The notes beneath the pieces are model-generated. The model was not told where the DNA came from, ran no database searches, and was given only the letters and a program-made list of their open reading frames with translations. Positions 6,390-14,521 of a stretch of 64,000 bases of DNA are shown piece by piece. Made by a program: the position numbers and the translations under genes. Within the stretch, counting starts at the first letter, position 1. The number at the start of each line of letters is the position of its first letter. This DNA is from JAFCUW01 sp049898325. GTDB lineage: Bacteria; Pseudomonadota; Gammaproteobacteria; Burkholderiales; Burkholderiaceae_D. The stretch lies in contig NZ_JAFCXL010000001.1 of assembly GCF_049898325.1 (NCBI RefSeq), forward strand, positions 421,234 through 485,233, given 5' to 3'.

Positions 6390-8552
6390 ATGAAAAAGAC
6401 CCTCCTGGCGCTCGCCATCCTGAGCACCGCATCGACCGCCTACGCCGATGAAGGCATGTGGATGCCGCAGCAGCTGCCACAAGTAGCCAAGCAACTCAAG
6501 GCCGCCGGCCTCAAGCTCGACCCCGCGACCCTGACCAAACTGACCGAATTCCCGATGGGCGCGATTGTCAGCCTGGGCGGCTGCTCGGCCTCCTTCGTCT
6601 CGCCCCAGGGCCTGGTGGCGACCAATCACCACTGCGTCTACAACAGCGTGGCCGTGAACTCGACGACGCAAAACGATTTGCTGGCCAACGGTTTCCTGGC
6701 CAAGACGCTGGCCGATGAATTGCCCGCCTCGCCTGGCAGCCGGATTTTCGTCACCAAGGACGTCAGCAACGTCAGCACCAAGGTGATCACGCCCGAGGTC
6801 GCCAAACTGGCCGGCAAGGTCCGCGTCGATGCCATGGAAAAAAATGAAAAGGCCCTGGTCGCCGCCTGCGAAAAAGATCCGGGACACCGCTGCACCGTGG
6901 CCAGCTACTACGGCGGCCTGGAGTTTTACCTGATCAAGCAACTGGAAATTCGCGACGTGCGCCTGGTGCATGCGCCACCGGCCGGCGTGGGCAAATTCGG
7001 TGGCGACACCGACAACTGGATGTGGCCGCGCCACACGGGCGATTACGGTTTCTACCGCGCCTACGTCAGCCGCGACGGCAAGGCAGCCGATTTCTCCAAG
7101 GACAACGTCCCTTACGTCCCCGTGCATTACCTGAAACTGGCCAAGCAGGGCGTCAAGGAAGGCGATTTCATCATGGTCGCCGGCTACCCGGGCCGCACCA
7201 ACCGTCACCGCCTGCCGTCGGAAGTGGCGTACACCTTCGACCAGAACTATCCAGCCTTCATCAAGACCTCGGGCGAAACGCTGGCCATCATCGAGCGTGA
7301 AACCAAGAACGATCCTGCCGCCAAGCTGAAATACGCAGGCCAGATCGCCGGCGTCAACAATTACTACAAGAACCGCAAGGGCATGCTGACCAGCTACGAA
7401 GGCAGCGATTTCCTGGCACGCAAGACGAAAGAGCATGCCGACCTGAAAACCTGGGTCAATGCCAATCCTGCCCGTCAGAAAGAGTACGCCGCCGACATCG
7501 ACAATGTCGAGAAGCTCATCGCCGAGCGCGACGCCCAGACCATGCGCGACTGGTACCTGTTCTCGTCGTCGCCACGCCTGCTCGGTTCGGCCCGTTCGCT
7601 GTACCGCCTGGCCAATGAAATGGCCAAGCCGGACGCCGAGCGCAAGTCCGGCTTCCAGGACCGCGACCTGAGCCGCTTCAAGGCGGGCGTTGCCGGTCTG
7701 GACCGCACCTACGACCCGAAAGTCGACAAGGCGCTGGTGATGAACAGCCTGGTGAAATATGCCGCCCAGCCAGCCGCCACGCGCAATGCCAACTTCGACG
7801 CCGCCGTCGGCATCAAGGATGGCATGAGCGAAGCGCAATTGTCGGGCCTGCTCGACGCCATGTACGCCAAGACCACGCTGAACGACGCCAAGGTGCGCGC
7901 TGAATGGCTGAGCAAGAAGCCGGCCGATTTCCAGGCCAGCAACGACCCGTTCATCAAGGCCGCTGTCGCCATGTATGACGGCGCCTTGAAGCGCGAAGCC
8001 GATGACGAAGAATTGTCGGGCAAGATCCAGCAATCCTACGCCAACTACATGAAGGCAAAAATCGCCTACATGAACAGCAAGGGCCAGGCCGTCTATCCAG
8101 ATGCCAACGGCACCTTGCGCGTGACCTTCGGCAAGATCGCCGGCCGCGACCATGGCGCCGACGGCACCGGTTCGTGGACCGCCTTCACCACCGTCAAGGG
8201 TGTGCAGGCCAAGGCCACCGGCGAAGGCGAGTTCAACGCCCCAGCGGCCCAACTGGCGGCCATCAAGGCCAAGGACTTCGGTAACTACGTCGATGCAAAA
8301 CTGAAGACCGTGCCCGTGAACTACCTGGCCACGCTCGACATCACCGGCGGCAATTCCGGTTCTGCCGCGCTCAACGCCAAGGGCGAATTCATCGGCCTGG
8401 CCTTCGACGGCACGCTCGACTCCATCATTTCCGACTGGGACTTTAACAAGGCCAACACCCGCGACATCCAGGTGGACGTCCGTTACATCCTGTGGAACAT
8501 GAAGCATGTCGACCATGCCGACAATCTGCTCAAGGAAATGGGCGCCGAATAA
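6390..8552 (+). CDS. S46 family dipeptidyl-peptidase (DPP7-like)
   Basis: This 720-aa protein has a signal peptide cleaved after AYA (about residue 19) and the complete S46 serine peptidase domain: catalytic His in LVATNHHCVYN, Asp in GGDTDNWMWPRHTGDYGFYRA, and nucleophilic Ser in the late ITGGNSGSAALNAKGEFIGL motif. S46 enzymes release N-terminal dipeptides from peptides in the periplasm or at the surface. Eighteen residues after the catalytic Ser, where the Asp/Glu-specific DPP11 subgroup has Arg (Arg673 in P. gingivalis, from memory), this protein has Gly (LAFDG), so hydrophobic P1 specificity of the DPP7 type is inferred. The start is set by the signal peptide; upstream in-frame codons are not plausible. 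Confidence 0.93.
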   Translation: MKKTLLALAILSTASTAYADEGMWMPQQLPQVAKQLKAAGLKLDPATLTKLTEFPMGAIVSLGGCSASFVSPQGLVATNHHCVYNSVAVNSTTQNDLLANGFLAKTLADELPASPGSRIFVTKDVSNVSTKVITPEVAKLAGKVRVDAMEKNEKALVAACEKDPGHRCTVASYYGGLEFYLIKQLEIRDVRLVHAPPAGVGKFGGDTDNWMWPRHTGDYGFYRAYVSRDGKAADFSKDNVPYVPVHYLKLAKQGVKEGDFIMVAGYPGRTNRHRLPSEVAYTFDQNYPAFIKTSGETLAIIERETKNDPAAKLKYAGQIAGVNNYYKNRKGMLTSYEGSDFLARKTKEHADLKTWVNANPARQKEYAADIDNVEKLIAERDAQTMRDWYLFSSSPRLLGSARSLYRLANEMAKPDAERKSGFQDRDLSRFKAGVAGLDRTYDPKVDKALVMNSLVKYAAQPAATRNANFDAAVGIKDGMSEAQLSGLLDAMYAKTTLNDAKVRAEWLSKKPADFQASNDPFIKAAVAMYDGALKREADDEELSGKIQQSYANYMKAKIAYMNSKGQAVYPDANGTLRVTFGKIAGRDHGADGTGSWTAFTTVKGVQAKATGEGEFNAPAAQLAAIKAKDFGNYVDAKLKTVPVNYLATLDITGGNSGSAALNAKGEFIGLAFDGTLDSIISDWDFNKANTRDIQVDVRYILWNMKHVDHADNLLKEMGAE

Positions 8553-8565
8553 GCGTTCCGTCCAT

Positions 8566-8597
8566 AAAAAAACCGCGCTGCTGGCGCGGTTTTTTTT
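8566..8597. terminator. Intrinsic terminator between convergent genes
   Basis: A stem of CCGCGC (8573-8578) and GCGCGG (8584-8589), extended by A-T pairing, is flanked by seven A and eight T residues. It can serve the S46 peptidase on the plus strand and the small gene arriving on the minus strand. Confidence 0.88.
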
Positions 8598-8615
8598 CGC
8601 CCTGCTGGAAGGGCC

Positions 8616-8828
8616 TCAGCGTCGCAGTTGCTGATCCGATGCCCCCAGCACGCGCAGGGCCAGCGCCGCGGGCACGCGCCGGGCAATCAGGAAGGCGTGG
8701 GCGGCGCGACGGCCGAATGCCCGCCGCAGGGTTTGCGCCTGATAAATGATCTTGGCGGTGGCGTGATCCTGCCGGTGGGCCCGGGCAGGCAGCGCTTGCA
8801 GCGCGCCGCAGGTGCTTCCGTCGGGCAT
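8616..8828 (-). CDS. Small hypothetical protein (possibly N-terminally frameshifted)
   Basis: This 70-aa basic frame ends in a segment with good coding character (RRAFGRRAAHAFLIARRVP followed by ALALRVLGASDQQLRR), an amphipathic helical pattern. Upstream, coding-like sequence continues in another frame (LFTDLRRALALPLDAVAGTL, about 8890-8833) without a stop until after this gene starts. The real protein may therefore be ~95 aa, with a frameshift near 8830. No family is recognised. It converges on the S46 peptidase and shares its terminator. There is no clear ribosome site for the ATG at 8828. Confidence 0.42.
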   Translation of the reverse strand: MPDGSTCGALQALPARAHRQDHATAKIIYQAQTLRRAFGRRAAHAFLIARRVPAALALRVLGASDQQLRR

Positions 8829-9016
8829 CTCAGTAGCGTGCCGGCGACGGCATCGAGGGGCAGCGCGAGGGCGCGCCGCAGGTCAGTGAAAAGCGTGGCA
8901 TGGCAAGATCCAGTGATAAATGAAATCAACAATGGATGCTAGGCGTCAACTGCTTCCCGCTCTGTGCGATGGCACACTTTATCGATTACAGTTGGTCCAT
9001 GTGTTCATGAAACCCA

Positions 9017-10498
9017 TCAAGCGGCCTGCACTGCCAGGCCATTCAGCTTCGAATTGCGCACGCCGTACACCAGGTAGGTGAGCACGGCAACGCTCATCCA
9101 CACGCCGAAGGTGACGTAGGTAATCATCGACAGCCCCCACACCAGGTACAGGCAGGCGGCAATCGACAGCCCCGGCACCAGGTAGGGGCCAAATGGCACC
9201 CGGAAGCCCCGGGTGGCGCTGGCGCCTTCCTTGGCGCGCAGCACCGGCACGGCGATCGAGACGACGATGAAGGCCGTCAGGGTGCCAATACTGACCATGT
9301 CCCACAAGTAGGTGGAGTCGACCAGGCCGGCGACGATGCCCACGATCAGGCAGACGATGACGGTATTGCCCACCGGCGCCAGGGTGCGCGGATGGACTTT
9401 CTGGAACGTTTGCGGAATCAGGCCGTCGCGGCTGATGGCGTACAGGATGCGGGTCTGGCCGTAGATCGTCACCAGGGTCACGCTGAAGACGGAAATGACG
9501 GCGCCGCCCGAGAGCACGATGGCGGGCCAGGTTTTACCGGTGACGTTCTGCAGAATCACCGCCAGGCCCGCCTCTTGCCCCTCAAACATGTGGGCCGGCT
9601 GGGCGCCCATGGCGGCCACCGCCACCAGCATGTAAAACACGGTGACGATGCCCAGCGCCGCCAGGATCGCCACCGGCACGTTGCGGGTGGGGTCGCGCAC
9701 TTCTTCGCCGGCGGTGGCCACCGTGTCGAGGCCGATGAACGAGAAGAACACGGTGGCCGCCGCCGCCGTGACGCCGGCCATGCCGCCGGGGCTCTTGGCC
9801 GAGGCTTCGAAAAAGAAGGGATGGAAATTGTCGATATTAAAACCGGAAAAGGCGATGACGACGAAAAACAGCAAGATGGCCAATTTGATCAGCACCATCA
9901 CGGCATTCGCGGTGGCCGATTCGCGGGTGCCGCGCAGCAGCAAAAAGCCGCACAGGATCACCAGCAGGATGGGCGGCAAATTGACATGCCCTGCGTGCAC
10001 TTCGAGCCCATTGGCGCCGGAGACGAACATGGGTGAGCGCAGCGCTTCGGGAATCTGCCAGTGGAAGGCGTTGCCGAGAAAATTGTTCAAATACCCGGAC
10101 CAGCCGATCGCGGTGGCGCTGGCGGCCAGGCCGTATTCGAGCAGCAGGCAAAAGGCCATGATGAAGGCGGCAAATTCGCCCACGGTGGCGTAGGCGAAGG
10201 AATACGAGGAGCCCGCCGCCGGGATGCGAAACGACAGCTCGGCGTAGCACAGGGCGGTCAGGCCGGCCGTCAGCGCGGCCAGCAGGAAAGACAAGATGAC
10301 CGACGGGCCCGCTTTCGGCACCGCCTCGACCATGGTAAAAAAGATGCCGGTGCCGATGGTGGCGCCCACGCCGATCATGGTCAGCGGAAACAGGCCGATG
10401 CTGCGACCGAGGCGGACGGTGCTGCCGTCGCCGTGCTCGGCCGGGGCGGCCATGGTCGGTTTGGTACGGATCAGTTTCTGGCCCAGAGTCAGCTTCAC
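9017..10498 (-). CDS. APC-family amino acid permease (cationic amino acid transporter type)
   Basis: This 493-aa protein has about 12 membrane helices and the APC-superfamily first-helix motif GVGATIGTGIFFTM, followed by AGPSVILSFLLAALTAGLTA and CYAELSFRIPAAGSSYSF, the pattern of the CAT/YfnA branch. It imports an amino acid by proton symport or exchange; the substrate cannot be read. I place the start at a GTG (10498) giving VKLTLGQKLIRTK, because AAAGGA lies 8 nt upstream and the family begins this way; a longer frame up to 10621 has no support. It stands alone on the minus strand, with a 144-nt gap from the upstream gene. The arginine catabolic cluster begins 5 kb away, so arginine or a related amino acid is a possible substrate, but that is speculation. 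Confidence 0.88.
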   Translation of the reverse strand: MKLTLGQKLIRTKPTMAAPAEHGDGSTVRLGRSIGLFPLTMIGVGATIGTGIFFTMVEAVPKAGPSVILSFLLAALTAGLTALCYAELSFRIPAAGSSYSFAYATVGEFAAFIMAFCLLLEYGLAASATAIGWSGYLNNFLGNAFHWQIPEALRSPMFVSGANGLEVHAGHVNLPPILLVILCGFLLLRGTRESATANAVMVLIKLAILLFFVVIAFSGFNIDNFHPFFFEASAKSPGGMAGVTAAAATVFFSFIGLDTVATAGEEVRDPTRNVPVAILAALGIVTVFYMLVAVAAMGAQPAHMFEGQEAGLAVILQNVTGKTWPAIVLSGGAVISVFSVTLVTIYGQTRILYAISRDGLIPQTFQKVHPRTLAPVGNTVIVCLIVGIVAGLVDSTYLWDMVSIGTLTAFIVVSIAVPVLRAKEGASATRGFRVPFGPYLVPGLSIAACLYLVWGLSMITYVTFGVWMSVAVLTYLVYGVRNSKLNGLAVQAA

Positions 10499-10642
10499 GA
10501 ATAGTCCTTTGGTCACGCGGTGGAGGTCAGGCACACGCGTGGCGGCGCGCCAAAACGTTGTGATTATAGGGCCATATCGCTTCCTGATTGACATCTTTTG
10601 CGGACCCTGCGCGGGCCCCAAAGGGCCGCTGGTCCGCTGTGT

Positions 10643-11347
10643 TTACGCGTCCAGCATTTCGTGAATGCTAAAACTCATCAGCGCCAGGAACACCACCAGC
10701 CCCAGGTACATCACGCCATAATTGATGCGCGTCTCGCGCGCCGTCGCGTAATACGCCGGCGGCAGGTCGGGATTGCCCTGCAGGGCCAGTTTCAGCTGGG
10801 GATAGGCGAGCAGGCCGATCAGGATCAGCATGGGGCTGGGGCGGTAAAAAAACAGCGCCGCCAGCAGGGGCACGCCCAGCAGCCACACCTTGGGCGAAAT
10901 GATGGCCGTGATGCGCCCGCCATCGAGGGGCGACAGGGGGATCAGGTTGATCAAATTGAGCATGCAGCCCGAATAGGCCAGCGCCAGCAGCAGGCGGCTG
11001 CCGTTCTCGCGCGCCAGGAAGTAGCAGGCCAGCGCGGCGGCGGTGCCCGCCAGCGGTCCGGCAAAGCCGATGTACGCTTCCGTTTCCACATCGTGCGGCT
11101 GGTCCTTCAGGGCGATCCAGGCGCCGACAAAAGGAATGAAGGTGGGCGCGCCCACGTCCAGGCCGCGCTGGCGCGCCGCCACATAATGCCCCAGTTCGTG
11201 CACCAGGATCAGCAGCACGAAGCCGACCGCGTAGGGCCAGCCGAACACCCAGGCATACACGGCCATCGAGATGAGCATGGTGCCGCCCGTGGTGAGCAGC
11301 TTGCCCAGTTTGCCGGCCGAGAGCAGCAGCACCAGCAGTTTGCCCAT
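10643..11347 (-). CDS. Site-2-type membrane metalloprotease (M50 family)
   Basis: This 234-aa polytopic membrane protein has the zinc-binding HELGH motif in LILVHELGHYVAARQRG (about residues 40-55) and a second conserved motif, LIPLSPLDGGRI, whose Asp supplies the third metal ligand in M50 proteases. Such enzymes cut substrates within the membrane. The ATG at 11347 overlaps the TGA of the upstream DUF2167 gene by one base (TGATG), so the two are translationally coupled and probably act together. The substrate is unknown; an in-frame TTG one codon upstream is a less likely start. Confidence 0.88.
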   Translation of the reverse strand: MGKLLVLLLSAGKLGKLLTTGGTMLISMAVYAWVFGWPYAVGFVLLILVHELGHYVAARQRGLDVGAPTFIPFVGAWIALKDQPHDVETEAYIGFAGPLAGTAAALACYFLARENGSRLLLALAYSGCMLNLINLIPLSPLDGGRITAIISPKVWLLGVPLLAALFFYRPSPMLILIGLLAYPQLKLALQGNPDLPPAYYATARETRINYGVMYLGLVVFLALMSFSIHEMLDA

Positions 11348-12264
11348 CAACGGTCCTGGTCCGGTTTTTCCAGCGACACGGGGGGCGGCGCGGCCGCTTT
11401 GCCCTTGAAGCGCTGGAACACGGAGGCGCCCAGCGCGGCCACGGCGACGAAAATGATTTTCTTGAAGGCCAGCAGCAGCGCGAACAACTTGCCGAACATC
11501 CCCAGCTTGGCCGCCACCCCGCCCGCCACCAGCGCCGCCAGGCCGTACTCGGCGACCTTGTCGGTCTTGCTGTCGAAATCGGCGTAACGATTACCGGCGG
11601 TAAATTCCGTAAAGCCCGTCACCGTCCGCATGTCTTGCTTGATCTGGCTGATCTGGCCCGCATCGGCGACGGCGTTGAGCACCAGCACGCCCTCACGCCC
11701 CAGCACGCGCACATTGTAATTGAGCGTGTCGTGCGCCGAATCGTCGAAACGGATCTGCTTGGCCCAGTACATCTTGTGGCTGGCCTTGTCATAGCTGGGG
11801 CGTTCGGCCCACCCCTGCAGGCGCATGCCCGCGTAGCCTTGCTTCTTGCGCTCGGCATTGCCGTCGTCGATCGACGCCTGCATGTCCTTGAGCAGGCTGT
11901 CGTAATTGATGCTGTCGGCGTCGTCGTCCTTGATGTGGCCATCCTTGTCGTAAGTCACCACCACCGCCCAGCCGCCCTCGCTCAGTACACCAGGCGCGGC
12001 CGGCACAATCATCCCCAGCGTGCTGGCGTCGGGCGGATTGCCCCACATTGCCAACAGCCGCGAGGCATCGGCCGGCGGCAGGTAGCGGAAACTGGCCGGT
12101 AACTGCAAGGTGGCAATTTTGCCGGGCAAGGCAATCGTCCCTTCCTGAAAATGCAGCGACGCCAGGAACGCGTCCTTGTCCATGGCCGGCGCCGCAGCCT
12201 CCTGCGCCCGCGCCATCGCCACACAGAAAAGCGCACCCACCACGAGCGCCAGCAACTTGTTCAT
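11347..12264 (-). CDS. DUF2167 family membrane protein
   Basis: This 305-aa protein has a signal peptide (to about residue 20, ending ARAQ), an extracytoplasmic DUF2167 domain and a C-terminal membrane segment near LFALLLAFKKIIFVAVAALG. DUF2167 features are the early HFQEGTIALPGKIATL strand and the RYLPPADASRLLAMWGNPP segment. The family has no proven function. Its stop codon overlaps the start of the M50 protease, suggesting it is the protease's partner, substrate or adaptor; that is inference from coupling only. Its start is 107 nt from the next gene upstream. Confidence 0.85.
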   Translation of the reverse strand: MNKLLALVVGALFCVAMARAQEAAAPAMDKDAFLASLHFQEGTIALPGKIATLQLPASFRYLPPADASRLLAMWGNPPDASTLGMIVPAAPGVLSEGGWAVVVTYDKDGHIKDDDADSINYDSLLKDMQASIDDGNAERKKQGYAGMRLQGWAERPSYDKASHKMYWAKQIRFDDSAHDTLNYNVRVLGREGVLVLNAVADAGQISQIKQDMRTVTGFTEFTAGNRYADFDSKTDKVAEYGLAALVAGGVAAKLGMFGKLFALLLAFKKIIFVAVAALGASVFQRFKGKAAAPPPVSLEKPDQDR

Positions 12265-12371
12265 GCATGTCTCCAGTCGAAAAAAGGGCCGGACAGGCCG
12301 GCCTCAATATTCCAATGAAGAAAGTTACAAGTCAATCAATGATTTGTTATTAGCATTGTTTTGCAACACAC

Positions 12372-13229
12372 TCAGTTCAGCACGGTGACGTTTTTGCCCG
12401 ATACCTGGCGCTGGGCCGGGTTGCCGTAGACGGTGATATGGCCCGAGCCGCTGGTCTGCGCCAGCACGCTGCGCTTGACGGTGGCGCTGATGCTGCCCGA
12501 GCCACTGGTGATCAGGTCGGCCTGCTCGCTCGTCACGCCGGTCAGGTCGGCGCTGCCCGAGCCGCTGGTGCGGGCGTTGAGGGCGGTGACGGTGCCGCTG
12601 GCCTGCACCGAGCCGGAGCCGCTCACCCGCAGCGACAGTTCGCTGCCGCGCAGGGGACCGAGGCCGGTGCGACCGGAGCCGGACTGCTCGACGCGGGCGG
12701 TGCCCATGCGCAGGCCATGGGCGTTGACCTGGCCGGAGCCGCTGTGCCGCAGGTCCAGGCTGGCGACCTGCCCGGTCAGGGTGGTGCTGCCCGAGCCGCT
12801 CTTGGCAAAGTCCAGCGCCTCGCCGTTGAAATCATTGACGGTCAGGCGCCCGGAACCGCTGGCGCGCAGCAGCACGAGCGAAGGCGTGGTGTAGGTCACG
12901 CGCAGGTTGTTCGACGAGCGCACATCGCCGTCGACCCACACGCGCAGCACCCCGCCCGAGACTTCGCTGCGAATGAGCGGCAGCAGGTTGCTGTCGGCGT
13001 CGATCGCCAGCGTGGTGGCCGGCCCCACCCGCACCGTCACGTCGAGCGGGCCGCTCACCTCGAGGCCGCTCACCGTGCCCACCTGGCGCACATCATGCGC
13101 CAGCGTGCCGTTGCCCGCCACCGCGTTGCTGCTGAAGACGGAGCGGACCTGGACGTCGTCCGTGCCGGTGACGATGACGGCGCAGCCGGACAGGGCAGCG
13201 ATGCAGGCGATGGTGATCAGTGAGCGCAT
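12372..13229 (-). CDS. GIN-domain (DUF2807) lipoprotein with eight SGSG rungs
   Basis: This 285-aa protein has a lipoprotein signal (ALSGC lipobox near residue 16) followed by a GIN/DUF2807 domain, a right-handed beta-helix found in exported adhesin-like or head-domain proteins. Eight copies of SGSG recur about every 20 residues (RASGSGRL, KSGSGSTT, HSGSGQVN, QSGSGRTG, VSGSGSVQ, TSGSGSAD, TSGSGSIS, TSGSGHIT), one per turn. This also gives a ~60-bp repeat in the DNA. The start at 13229 has AAGGA 5 nt upstream. It is probably outer-membrane-anchored, with unknown role. Confidence 0.85.
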   Translation of the reverse strand: MRSLITIACIAALSGCAVIVTGTDDVQVRSVFSSNAVAGNGTLAHDVRQVGTVSGLEVSGPLDVTVRVGPATTLAIDADSNLLPLIRSEVSGGVLRVWVDGDVRSSNNLRVTYTTPSLVLLRASGSGRLTVNDFNGEALDFAKSGSGSTTLTGQVASLDLRHSGSGQVNAHGLRMGTARVEQSGSGRTGLGPLRGSELSLRVSGSGSVQASGTVTALNARTSGSGSADLTGVTSEQADLITSGSGSISATVKRSVLAQTSGSGHITVYGNPAQRQVSGKNVTVLN

Positions 13230-13349
13230 GGGGTTCCTTGTGTTGGTGGTGGTGGTGCTGGTGGGGCGCCAGTGTTCCCACTTTAGCAACAACAGCACAG
13301 GCGCAACGGGGGACTGCGACAGACTGCGCAAAAGCGGGCACGAACTGCG

Positions 13350-14462
13350 CTAGCGCTGCCCCAGCCGGGTGTCGCCGAACAACTCCTTGTACTGGCGCGG
13401 CTGCGAGCGCCAGTACTGGGGCGGCGCCGTCACCTGGGCGCCCAGTTCGGCCGCCGCATGCCACGGCCAGCGGGGATCGAACAGCATCGCGCGCGCCAGC
13501 GCCACCATGTCGGCCTGGCCGGTGGCGACGATCTGCTCGGCCTGCACCGCTTCGGTGATCATGCCCACGCCGATCACCGGCATCGACGTTTCGCGCTTGA
13601 TGCAGGCGGCGAAGCCGATCTGGTAGCCGGGACCGGCGGGGATCTGCTGCAGGGGCGAGAGGCCGCCGCTCGAGACGTGCATGAACTGGCAGCCCAGCTT
13701 TTCCAGCGCCTGCGTGTAGGCCACGCTTTGCTCGACGTCCCAGCCGCCATCGACCCAGTCGTGGGCGGAAATGCGCACCCCCACCACCATCGACGCCGGC
13801 ACCGCCGCGCGCACCGCCTCGAACACTTGTAAGGGGAAGCGCATGCGGTTCTCCAGCGTGCCGCCGTACTGGTCGTCGCGCCGGTTCGACAGGGGCGAAA
13901 GGAACTGGTGCAGCAGGTAGCCGTGCGCCGAGTGGATTTCGATGGCGTCGAAACCGAGTGCGTGGCTGCGCCGCGCGGCGCTGGCAAAGCCGTCGATGAT
14001 GCGCGCCATGCCGGCCTCGTCGAGCGCCGTCGGCACCGTCTCGCCGGCCCCGTGCGGCAGGGCCGATGGCGCCACCGTCTGCCAGCCGCCCGCGCCGGGT
14101 GCCAGGTTGGCGCCGCCCTCCCAGGGCACGGCGGACGAGGCTTTGCGGCCCGCATGACCGAGCTGGATGGCCAGCTTGATGGGGGCGTACTGGCGAATGG
14201 CGCGCACGACCGGCGCCAGCGCATCGGCGTGCGCCTCGGACCACAGTCCCAGGTCGGCGGGCGAAATGCGCCCTTCCGGCACCACCGCCGTCGCTTCCAG
14301 GATCAGCAGCGCCGCGCCCGACAGCGCCAGGTGGCCCAGGTGGATCATGTGCCAGTCGGTGGCCAGGCCCTCATCGGCCGAGTACTGGCACATCGGCGCG
14401 ATGGCGATGCGGTTGGCAAGCTGCAGGGGGCCTAGCGAGATGGGGGAAAAAAGTTGGGACAC
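13350..14462 (-). CDS. NADH:flavin oxidoreductase / Old Yellow Enzyme family (YqjM-like)
   Basis: This 370-aa TIM-barrel flavoenzyme starts with LFSPISLGPLQLANRIAIAP and CQYSADEG, the FMN-binding Cys variant of the thermophilic-like OYE subgroup. IQLGHAGRKAS holds the substrate-binding histidine region. FDAIEIHSAHGYLLHQFLSP and NRRDDQYGG are diagnostic of the family. It reduces activated C=C bonds with NAD(P)H. I choose the GTG at 14462 because AGGAG lies 5 nt upstream; an in-frame ATG at 14480 would add six residues but lacks a site. It follows astE by 59 nt on the same strand and could be the last gene of the arginine operon, although its reaction has no known role there. Confidence 0.9.
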   Translation of the reverse strand: MSQLFSPISLGPLQLANRIAIAPMCQYSADEGLATDWHMIHLGHLALSGAALLILEATAVVPEGRISPADLGLWSEAHADALAPVVRAIRQYAPIKLAIQLGHAGRKASSAVPWEGGANLAPGAGGWQTVAPSALPHGAGETVPTALDEAGMARIIDGFASAARRSHALGFDAIEIHSAHGYLLHQFLSPLSNRRDDQYGGTLENRMRFPLQVFEAVRAAVPASMVVGVRISAHDWVDGGWDVEQSVAYTQALEKLGCQFMHVSSGGLSPLQQIPAGPGYQIGFAACIKRETSMPVIGVGMITEAVQAEQIVATGQADMVALARAMLFDPRWPWHAAAELGAQVTAPPQYWRSQPRQYKELFGDTRLGQR

Positions 14463-14521
14463 GGTCGCTCCTGGGGTCATCGATGCCCCAGTCTACCGGA
14501 GTGCGGGCAGCAGCAGCGCCG

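Noticed and set aside
6285..8516. A 743-codon minus-strand open frame opposite the S46 peptidase
   Set aside because: No domain, no ribosome site, and low-complexity composition. The plus strand has the full catalytic triad of S46.
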